Shown in pieces: positions 26,347 through 33,071 of a DNA stretch of 33,071 nt; the stretch's first letter is position 1; each line of letters begins with the position of its first letter. The position numbers were made by a program, and so were the translations under genes. The notes below the pieces were generated by a model, which worked only from the letters and a program-made list of their open reading frames with translations, ran no database searches and had not been told where the DNA came from. The DNA comes from Pirellulaceae bacterium (lineage in GTDB: Bacteria; Planctomycetota; Planctomycetia; Pirellulales; Pirellulaceae): contig JADYZV010000037.1 of assembly GCA_020852965.1 (NCBI GenBank), forward strand, positions 1-33,071, written 5' to 3'.

Positions 26347-26874
26347 CTAATCGCGAGGAACTACGTGATGCACGTTGTCCATCACGTTCTCGTAGCCGTT
26401 CTTAGGGAGAGCGGGGATTTTGCTTCCATCTACGAGCAAATTGTACGCAAGCAAAATCGTGACCGGGGCACTATTTTCCATACAACCATAGATGAAATGA
26501 AAGGGATAGATGGCTAGCGCGCGATCTGGCGAAAATACTCCGACAGCCTTCGAGTCCTCGAAGTCGTGGAACGTTACTGCGGCCCATTGCCAGCCAAGTT
26601 CACTGGTCAATTGTTGGCCCCACAGGCTCCCCAGCGTCATCGACAGATCTTCGTCCTCGGCAGTCTGCGGACGCTCCCCCTTTTGCCATGCATAAACAAA
26701 TTCGTCGACCGCCCGAACTCGATCAAGGGCTGTTGCATCCGCGTCAAGCCCGAGCAACGACGCAGCCTCTCGAGCGCTAACTCCAATGCTACCAACCAAC
26801 TCCGCGTCGATATTCACTTCCGTAATGTTGGGCAATATGTCAGCCAATAGTATCCTCGATTCGCATCTTGCCAT
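26347..26874 (-). CDS. Hypothetical protein downstream of ParE-like toxin (possibly DUF3806-like)
   Basis: I do not firmly recognise this 175-residue protein. It is soluble, with no signal peptide or membrane segment. The middle, LGSLWGQQLTSELGWQWAAV, and then SPDRALAIYPFHFIYGC recall DUF3806-type domains, which are small proteins of unknown function; this is a memory-based match only. The frame continues upstream to 27045 but lies there inside the toxin gene. ATG 26874 gives a start overlapping the last 35 bases of the toxin gene, so translation is likely coupled. Position as third gene of an antitoxin-toxin cluster is the main clue; it may be an accessory or an unrelated passenger. Confidence 0.7.
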   Translation of the reverse strand: MARCESRILLADILPNITEVNIDAELVGSIGVSAREAASLLGLDADATALDRVRAVDEFVYAWQKGERPQTAEDEDLSMTLGSLWGQQLTSELGWQWAAVTFHDFEDSKAVGVFSPDRALAIYPFHFIYGCMENSAPVTILLAYNLLVDGSKIPALPKNGYENVMDNVHHVVPRD

Positions 26875-27136
26875 GAAGAATTCCGAGTATTTCAACACGG
26901 TCTTCGTTGATGGCGACGTAAGCGATACGGTAGTTGCCGTAGAGTATTTCTCGAACTTCACGATCCTCGACAGGTAGGTAGCGACCGCCCAATCGTGGGA
27001 AGGCCTGCAGCAATTGTATTTTTGAGTAGATGCCGCGAGCAACACCCAATGCAGCGTTTGGACTATCAGCAGCTATGCGATCGTGGATTTTTTCTAACCA
27101 AGCCGCAGACTCTTGAGTCCAAACTATTTCTGCCAC
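26840..27136 (-). CDS. ParE/RelE-family toxin
   Basis: A 98-residue toxin of the RelE/ParE superfamily. Visible family features: WTQESAAWLEKIHDRIAADSP (two amphipathic helices), LQAFPRLGGRYLP, then the beta-strand pattern VREILYGNYRIAYVAINEDRVEIL in adjoining strands, ending GILHGKMR. The GNYRIAY pattern is typical of ParE-type toxins, which poison gyrase, rather than ribosome-dependent RelE, but assignment by eye is uncertain. It starts with GTG (27134-27136) and overlaps the end of the antitoxin gene by 13 bases, so translation is coupled to the antitoxin. Confidence 0.88.
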   Translation of the reverse strand: MAEIVWTQESAAWLEKIHDRIAADSPNAALGVARGIYSKIQLLQAFPRLGGRYLPVEDREVREILYGNYRIAYVAINEDRVEILGILHGKMRIEDTIG

Positions 27137-27318
27137 GATTCGATCCTCTGCCTAACATCGTCATTGCTGATGACGCGTCCGGCATCGGAGTCGGCGAGTC
27201 CACGATCGATCATCCGCGCGAAGGCCAGTTCACGCAAAATCTCGTCGTAAGTGCTATCATCAGGTTGCTGTGCAATGATGTCAGACATTGTTTGCTTCAC
27301 ACTTGTTGCTGTAGGCAT
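27124..27318 (-). CDS. Antitoxin of ParE/RelE-type module
   Basis: A 64-residue protein before the toxin. It has the pattern of small addiction-module antitoxins: a helical N-terminal part (VKQTMSDIIAQQPDDSTYDE), then ILRELAFARMIDRGLADSDA and VISNDDVRQRIESWQK. The segment RGLADSDAGRVISNDDV closely follows the R-x-G-L-x-D-x-x-x-G-R-x-x-x-x-x-x-V pattern of this family. The listed frame begins at TTG 27330, but ATG 27318 with GGAG seven bases before it is better. It probably neutralises the toxin and represses the operon; no clear operator palindrome is visible upstream. Confidence 0.85.
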   Translation of the reverse strand: MPTATSVKQTMSDIIAQQPDDSTYDEILRELAFARMIDRGLADSDAGRVISNDDVRQRIESWQK

Positions 27319-27491
27319 TGAGGGCTCCAAATGACTAGATTGGATCTACGTGACGACCGACGGCGGGGAGACGTCTGAACATCTGTATTTGCTGGATGTT
27401 ACTCGCCTGCAGTGCAAGGAGTCGGAGGCGGCATAAGTTATCTTGCCATCTCCGAGCGGCATTCTGCGTACAGTGTCTCAATTCGCAGTTT

Positions 27492-28010
27492 TCAATCACC
27501 ATCGGCCCAATCTATTTCTTTCATCAAATCGCGTGGCTTCCAATAGTGGATCAATTCCAATGAACTTCCGAGCGTCAGCTCTTGCCAGCTCGCCCCCGAA
27601 AAACGAAAGACGGCTATGGCGGCGGTAGGCATCTCAATGACGCGACCACTCCAGTGGCTGGCCAATCCAGCGAGGCCCGGATTGTGCGCTACCAGCAACA
27701 CGCTATCCCACGCATCGTGCAACGCACGAAGCGAATCGACGATCTGCTGCGGCGTGGCTAAGTAAAGCTCACGAGAGGTCAACACCTCGGGCGATTCTTC
27801 CCACTCAGCCTGCATGAGCTCGAGCGTTTGCTGCACGCGCACAGCCGAACTGGCTAAGGCAATGTCGATGACAGGATATGCCGAATGCAAGTGTTTGGCC
27901 ACTACCGGCGCGACCGTGCAACCGCGGGCATTCAGCGGCCGATCGTGATCGGACAATCCAGGCTGCTTCCAATCGCTCTTGGCATGACGCATGAGTATCA
28001 ATGTTTTCAT
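27492..28010 (-). CDS. sixA: SixA-like phosphohistidine phosphatase
   Basis: A histidine-phosphatase-superfamily protein that in E. coli dephosphorylates phosphohistidine on a phosphotransfer protein. The catalytic motif LILMRHAKSDW (His9) is at the very start, with DHDRPLNARG following and the second histidine in VLLVAHNPGLAGLASHW. It has 172 residues from ATG 28010; ATG 28022 would add four. The RHAKS variant of RHG is standard in the SixA branch. The in vivo substrate is not known from sequence. It is divergent from the ArsR-methyltransferase gene. Confidence 0.88.
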   Translation of the reverse strand: MKTLILMRHAKSDWKQPGLSDHDRPLNARGCTVAPVVAKHLHSAYPVIDIALASSAVRVQQTLELMQAEWEESPEVLTSRELYLATPQQIVDSLRALHDAWDSVLLVAHNPGLAGLASHWSGRVIEMPTAAIAVFRFSGASWQELTLGSSLELIHYWKPRDLMKEIDWADGD

Positions 28011-28187
28011 GTGCGATATCATACGTTTCTTTTAGATTCCTGCGATGCGCTGCCGGGGTTGGGTGTCAGTTGGGTTCAGCTCGGGATTCGAGGTTTTGAG
28101 CGGCTTTTTGCAAGCACTTCTTGATTGGGGTTAATCCTCTTGCATACTGCGGTCTGTCTCCAAGTGTACCTTCAACTGAAAAATGGC

Positions 28188-28216
28188 TTGACTTGCCGGA
28201 CAAAGAATGGAATAAT
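28188..28216 (+). promoter_or_regulatory. Promoter of the ArsR-methyltransferase regulator gene
   Basis: TTGACT (28188-28193) is followed after exactly 17 bases by AATAAT (28211-28216). This is the best sigma-70-like promoter in the window. The expected transcription start falls at about 28223, inside the inverted repeat at 28220-28239. Confidence 0.65.
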
Positions 28217-28219
28217 TAA

Positions 28220-28239
28220 CCATCCGGATAGACGGATGG
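28220..28239. promoter_or_regulatory. Candidate operator (7-6-7 inverted repeat) at the transcription start
   Basis: CCATCCG (28220-28226) and CGGATGG (28233-28239) are perfect inverted halves around GATAGA. The repeat starts three bases after the -10 box, over the expected start point, where a bound ArsR-type dimer would block initiation. This fits autorepression by the gene that follows. I found no second copy of this motif before ahcY or metH. Confidence 0.6.
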
Positions 28240-28271
28240 ATGAGGTTTGAGGTTGTCGGGAAAGCAAGGTA

Positions 28272-29204
28272 ATGGTCAATTTGGCTCCATTAGAATGGCT
28301 GCAAACGCTGGCGGACGCCACGCGAGTGCGGCTGCTACTGATGTTAGAGCAGCAGGAATTGTCCGTTTCGGAGCTGTGCGGCATCGTGCAACTGCCCCAG
28401 AGCACCGTCAGTCGGCACCTCAAAGTGCTGTCAGCCGATGGCTGGATTGTCAATCGCCGCGAGGGGACCAACCAGCTTTACCGCATTGAAGCCGAGGCAT
28501 GGGAGCCAGCCCGAACCGGGTTGTGGAGTTGGTTGCGGCAGCAGGCAGACACACCCACCACTGGGCTCGACCGGCAGCGGTTGGTACAAGTCCTGGCGCA
28601 GCGGTCGCGGAGCGAAACGTTTTTCTCCTCGACCGCCGAGCAGTGGGACAAATTGCGAACGGAGCTGTTCGGCCAACATTTAGATAGTTACGTGCTAGCC
28701 GCTTCGCTGCCGAGCGATTCGGTGGTCGCCGAGCTGGGTTGTGGATCTGCACCGCTGAGTCACTTGGTCGCACCGTATGTGCGGCAAGTCTTTGCAGTGG
28801 ACAATTCGGCGGCCATGTTAGCGGCGGCCAAGCAGCGCCTGGGCGGTTTGAAGAATGTACGTATCGAGCTGTCGTCGTTGGCGGAATTGAAATGGAAAGA
28901 TGACTCGTTGGATTTGGCTTGGCTGGTACTGGTGCTACCGTATTTGACCGAGCCGGTGTGCGTATTGAAAGAAGCATCGCGCGTGCTCAAAGGTGATGCG
29001 TCGATCGTCCTGCTCGATTTGTTGCCGCATGAGCGGTCGGCTTATCGTCAAGAGATGGGCCATGTCCGCTTGGGGGTCAGTCGCGAAGAGTTGACGGGTT
29101 GGTTGTGCGCAGCCAATTTGTCATTGAAGCGATATTGCCAACTGCCGCCCGATCCACAGGCCAAGGGGCCTGCACTGTTCCTGGCGGTGGCTGTTTGCGC
29201 GTGA
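28272..29204 (+). CDS. ArsR-family regulator fused to a SAM-dependent methyltransferase domain (SahR-like)
   Basis: A 310-residue two-domain regulator. Residues about 1-85 are an ArsR winged helix (LADATRVRLLLMLEQQELSV, LPQSTVSRHLKVLSADGWIV, REGTNQLYRI). It lacks the ELCVCDL metal site of arsenic-type ArsR: only one cysteine is there, so metal sensing is unlikely. Residues about 150-310 are a class I methyltransferase fold with motif I in VAELGCGSAPLSHL and the acid in VFAVDNSAAML. The gene lies directly before ahcY. In Proteobacteria, the ArsR-family regulator SahR controls S-adenosylhomocysteine hydrolase and methionine genes in response to SAH; by layout and context this looks like a planctomycete counterpart, with the methyltransferase domain as the likely SAH/SAM sensor. 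That role is inferred. Confidence 0.88.
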   Translation: MVNLAPLEWLQTLADATRVRLLLMLEQQELSVSELCGIVQLPQSTVSRHLKVLSADGWIVNRREGTNQLYRIEAEAWEPARTGLWSWLRQQADTPTTGLDRQRLVQVLAQRSRSETFFSSTAEQWDKLRTELFGQHLDSYVLAASLPSDSVVAELGCGSAPLSHLVAPYVRQVFAVDNSAAMLAAAKQRLGGLKNVRIELSSLAELKWKDDSLDLAWLVLVLPYLTEPVCVLKEASRVLKGDASIVLLDLLPHERSAYRQEMGHVRLGVSREELTGWLCAANLSLKRYCQLPPDPQAKGPALFLAVAVCA

Positions 29205-29229
29205 GTCGAGTTGACCATCGCGATATCGA

Positions 29230-29334
29230 GGGTAGTGGACGAGGTTACGAGTCCTGAACGGTTAACGATTCAAAGGGACTCGTAACCACGTCCACTACAC
29301 CAAACCCTAAGATTAAAAATGGTTGAAGCACTGG
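29230..29334. repeat. R1 palindrome copy D between the regulator gene and ahcY
   Basis: Core arms 29232-29254 and 29276-29298 pair over 23 bp with one mismatch around a 21-nt loop that contains CGGTTAACG. The right outer arm runs to the terminus TTGAAGCACTGG at 29334; the left outer arm is missing. It fills much of the 176-bp gap between the regulator and ahcY and would form a strong hairpin in any read-through transcript. Confidence 0.75.
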
Positions 29335-29380
29335 GTTGAATTTACACTTTTTCGAAGATCTGTTTTTAGGAGTTTAGCGT

Positions 29381-30922
<1,542 letters not shown>

Positions 30923-30925
30923 GTG

Positions 30926-31009
30926 TGCTTGGTTCTTAGTTCTTAGTTCTTAGTTCTTAGTTCTTAGTGCTTGGTGCTTGGTGCTTGGTTCTTGGTGCTT
31001 AGTGATTGA
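30926..31009. repeat. Heptamer tandem array, 12 units
   Basis: Starting three bases after the ahcY stop are twelve 7-base units with no breaks: one TGCTTGG, five TTCTTAG, three TGCTTGG, then TTCTTGG, TGCTTAG and TGATTGA. The identical central units suggest recent slippage, so copy number may vary between strains. It is non-coding as far as I can see. Confidence 0.85.
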
Positions 31010-31092
31010 GATTGGAGAGAGGTTGCCGATGGTAGCCTCTCTTTCTTCGTTGTTTTCCTGCCGATCATCTTCGCCTTGGACTGCTCTTCGTG

Positions 31093-31209
31093 ATTCATTG
31101 AGCCTCAATGTGGCCCGACGCTCCGCCGTCGGAACTTCATGCACCGCCTTGGACCACTTTTCGCAATTCATTGAGCCTCAATGTGGCCCGACGCTCCGCC
31201 GTCGGAACT
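31093..31209. repeat. R4 tandem direct repeat, 73-bp period
   Basis: A 44-bp sequence beginning ATTCATTGAGCCTCAATGTG and ending CGTCGGAACT occurs identically at 31093-31136 and 31166-31209. A third decayed unit (TTCCGTGAGCC and on) follows at about 31239. The same core occurs inverted at 17139-17164. The 467-bp gap between ahcY and the aminotransferase holds this, the heptamer array and a small hairpin, but no supported gene. Confidence 0.8.
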
Positions 31210-31324
31210 GCATTCGCCACATTCGCCCACTCTTCGCTGTTCCGTGAGCCAAACTATGGTCCAACATGTCTGAGTAGGGGCACTAGACCAGCAGCCCTTT
31301 TCCGGGGATGCTAACAGGTCTGTT

Positions 31325-31347
31325 GGGAGCCATCGTTGACGGCTCCC
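31325..31347. other. Small hairpin upstream of the aminotransferase gene
   Basis: GGGAGCC (31325-31331) and GGCTCCC (31341-31347) pair around a 9-nt loop. Flanking AACAGG and CCCTGT could extend it. It lies 43 bases before the ATG, in the likely leader, and could be a terminator of upstream transcription or a leader structure. Confidence 0.4.
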
Positions 31348-31389
31348 CCTGTCCGGCTGTCTTCTTTTTCCAAATGGTGAACTTGCCCC

Positions 31390-32580
31390 ATGTTTGAGAC
31401 GCTTGCTGCTGCGCCGCCCGATCCTATCTTGGGGCTGACGGATACTTTTGTACAGGATCCACGGTCCGACAAAATTAATCTGACCATTGGCGTCTATCGC
31501 GACGAATCGGGTTTGACGCCTATCCTTAAGAGCGTCAAGCAGGCCGAGGAGCGATTGCTTTCCAGCGAGAAAAGCAAGGGATATCTGGGGATCGACGGCT
31601 TGCCGGAGTTTCGCAAGCTGGCGGGTGAGTTGACGTTGGGCGAGTGGGTCGAGCCGGAGCGCGCGGCGGTTTGCCAAACCCCTGGCGGCACCGGTGCGCT
31701 GCGAGTAGCGGCGGATTTCTTGGCCAAGCAGACCCCCCATGCCCGCGTGTGGTGCAGCACACCGACTTGGCCCAACCACAATTCGATTTTCGAATCGGCT
31801 GGACTCGAAACCAAAGCCTATCCGTATTTGTCGGACGATCGCAAGTCGCTCGACTTCGCCGCCATGTTCGAATTGTTGGAGCGCGAAGGACGCGCGGGGG
31901 ACGTATTGTTACTGCACGCCTGCTGCCACAACCCGACCGGAATTGACCCGACGACTGAGCAGTGGTCCGAATTGGCGGAGCTGGCAGGTCAACGCGGCAT
32001 GTTGCCGCTGATCGATTTTGCTTACCACGGTTTTGGCGATGGCCTGGACGAAGACCGCCGAGCGATTGCGGAAATATCCAAACATCATGCAGAGTTTTTC
32101 GTGTGCAGTTCCTATTCGAAGAATTTTGGTTTGTACAGCGAACGCGTGGGCGCGCTGCTGGCAGTCTGTCCAGATCATACCATTGCCCAACGCTTGGCCA
32201 GCAATATCAAGGTCTCGGTGCGCAGCAATTACTCCAATCCCCCCAGGCACGGTGGGGCCATTGTGGCTGAGATTCTCGGTGATGCTGAATTGCGCGAACA
32301 GTGGCTGGTCGAACTGGCTCAGATGCGCGGACGAATTCACTCGATGCGTACGCAGTTTGTTGAGGCGATGAAACAAAGTGGCTGCGCTGTCGACTTTTCA
32401 TTTCTGCTTGGGCAGCGCGGTATGTTTTCTTACAGCGGGCTGACGCCGATGCAAGTCGATTGGTTGCGCACGCAAAAGGGAATATACATCGTTGGAAGTG
32501 GACGCATCAATGTGGCTGGAATTACGACCAGCAACATGGCTACTCTGACTAACGCGATCGCCGAAGCGTTGCGAACTTAG
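31390..32580 (+). CDS. Aspartate/aromatic amino acid aminotransferase (AspC/TyrB type)
   Basis: A PLP-dependent class I aminotransferase that moves amino groups between aspartate or aromatic amino acids and 2-oxoglutarate. It has 396 residues, the length of E. coli AspC and TyrB. Motifs: INLTIGVYRDESGLTPIL, QTPGGTGALRVAADFL, STPTWPNHNSIF, ACCHNPTGIDPT, the PLP lysine Lys244 in SSYSKNFGLYSERVGAL, and the substrate-binding arginine in GSGRINVAGI. AspC and TyrB cannot be told apart by eye. It follows ahcY on the same strand but after 467 bases of repeats, so it is probably a separate unit. Confidence 0.95.
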   Translation: MFETLAAAPPDPILGLTDTFVQDPRSDKINLTIGVYRDESGLTPILKSVKQAEERLLSSEKSKGYLGIDGLPEFRKLAGELTLGEWVEPERAAVCQTPGGTGALRVAADFLAKQTPHARVWCSTPTWPNHNSIFESAGLETKAYPYLSDDRKSLDFAAMFELLEREGRAGDVLLLHACCHNPTGIDPTTEQWSELAELAGQRGMLPLIDFAYHGFGDGLDEDRRAIAEISKHHAEFFVCSSYSKNFGLYSERVGALLAVCPDHTIAQRLASNIKVSVRSNYSNPPRHGGAIVAEILGDAELREQWLVELAQMRGRIHSMRTQFVEAMKQSGCAVDFSFLLGQRGMFSYSGLTPMQVDWLRTQKGIYIVGSGRINVAGITTSNMATLTNAIAEALRT

Positions 32581-32673
32581 CATCGACCGGAAAATTGGAT
32601 TATGATTAATCGGTTCGCATCGAGTAAACGACGATTGAGCAGTTCAAGATCCCGATGGGAACCCGCGATGGTC

Positions 32674-32841
32674 GTTTAACGCCTAGCCGGAGCAGATTTA
32701 AGGCGACGCGGGCGGCTGGCAAAGGAGCCATCGCCTGCGCAGGCCGCGAGTGAGGGTTGGCGTACCCTGTGTTGCATCATCGCCGGCGTGTTGACTAGCT
32801 CACCTCGCGCACCTGCGGCCTGCTGCAGCTCGGCGTTAAAC
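32674..32841. repeat. R3 element, complete copy with terminal inverted repeats
   Basis: GTTTAACGCC (32674-32683) and GGCGTTAAAC (32832-32841) are perfect terminal inverted repeats of a 168-bp unit. The similarity extends inward less exactly (AGCCGGAGCAG against CTGCTGCAGCT). The right part matches positions 1-112 of the window. It adjoins the R2 element that follows; their ends overlap by about three bases. Confidence 0.6.
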
Positions 32842-33070
32842 CCGGATTATTCGTAACCCGCAGCGTCAGCAAGGACGTTTGACGCAACTGCAAGTGGGTT
32901 GCGAAAAACCAAGGTAATTCATGCTTTTAATTTTCGACTCTGACTCAAACGTCCTTGCTGACGCTGCGGGTTACGATTGCATAGCAGACTGTTTTTTGCT
33001 CGTATGACGTAAACCTATTCGCTATCATCGTTTACTTCGTTTTCTCGCAGACTCATGAATAATCCGGGTT
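32839..33070. repeat. R2 element, complete nested palindrome (232 bp)
   Basis: The outer 14-bp terminal inverted repeats AACCCGGATTATTC (32839-32852) and GAATAATCCGGGTT (33057-33070) are perfect. Inside, a perfect 29-bp pair at 32852-32880 and 32947-32975 (core AACCCGCAGCGTCAGCAAGG) encloses 66 nt. The left inner arm joins its outer repeat, while the right arms are separated by about 80 nt. No gene is seen in 32581-33071. The element ends at the window edge. Confidence 0.75.
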
Positions 33071-33071
33071 A

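Noticed and set aside
26875-27045. N-terminal extension of the unknown protein (frame open to 27045)
   Set aside because: This part lies inside the toxin gene in another frame and has poor composition; ATG 26874 is the plausible start.
29205-29380. SAH riboswitch or second regulator site before ahcY
   Set aside because: The gap is largely the R1 element, and neither the SAH riboswitch core nor CCATCCG-N6-CGGATGG is present.
30926-31009. CRISPR array
   Set aside because: The units are 7 bases, contiguous, with no spacers and no cas genes in the window.

Overview
This window looks like a stretch of a planctomycete chromosome, probably from the Pirellulales. That is inferred from gene content alone. 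It has two secreted S1-family sulfatases, a Tat-exported Gfo/Idh/MocA oxidoreductase, a sugar-phosphate isomerase-like TIM barrel, a very large signal peptidase I with a zinc-ribbon insert, and mostly single housekeeping genes spaced by repeat-rich intergenic DNA. I see no rRNA, tRNA, CRISPR array, prophage or transposase gene.

Layout. 0-6.2 kb: a siroheme sulfite reductase (-) faces away from a full-length cobalamin-dependent methionine synthase metH (+) across a 517-bp intergenic region. 6.2-10 kb: an arylsulfatase (-) diverges from a secreted protein that fuses an alpha/beta-hydrolase to an SGNH esterase. 10.3-13.9 kb: fliW, lepB and lptB, all on the minus strand. 14.1-18.2 kb: a second sulfatase, thiG, thiS and a TIM-barrel isomerase, all minus. 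18.6-25.9 kb: rsmD (-), an omega-amidase-like nitrilase (+), rplU (-), purH and trpC (+), a Gfo/Idh/MocA protein (-) and a lutA-like Fe-S protein (-). 26.3-28 kb: a three-gene overlapping cluster of antitoxin, ParE-like toxin and unknown protein, then sixA (-). 28.2-32.6 kb: an ArsR-methyltransferase fusion regulator, ahcY and an aspartate/aromatic aminotransferase (+).

The clearest biological theme is sulfur and the activated methyl cycle. Sulfite reductase makes sulfide, MetH regenerates methionine, AhcY clears S-adenosylhomocysteine, and the gene before ahcY encodes an ArsR-type repressor with its own SAM/SAH-binding domain, like proteobacterial SahR. It has a near-consensus promoter with a perfect 7-6-7 inverted repeat just downstream. 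A second theme is degradation of sulfated, esterified polysaccharide (two sulfatases and the double esterase).

The least explained part is the intergenic DNA. At least four repeat families recur: R1, a palindromic element with a 15-bp perfect terminal inverted repeat (one intact copy plus several partial ones); R2, a nested palindrome of about 232 bp at the right edge; R3, an element with terminal inverted repeats at the right edge and in part at the left edge; and R4, a GC-rich unit repeated in tandem near 31.1 kb and once near 17.1 kb. A 12-unit heptamer array directly follows ahcY. Several gene ends (rplU, the isomerase) lie in or at the edge of these repeats.
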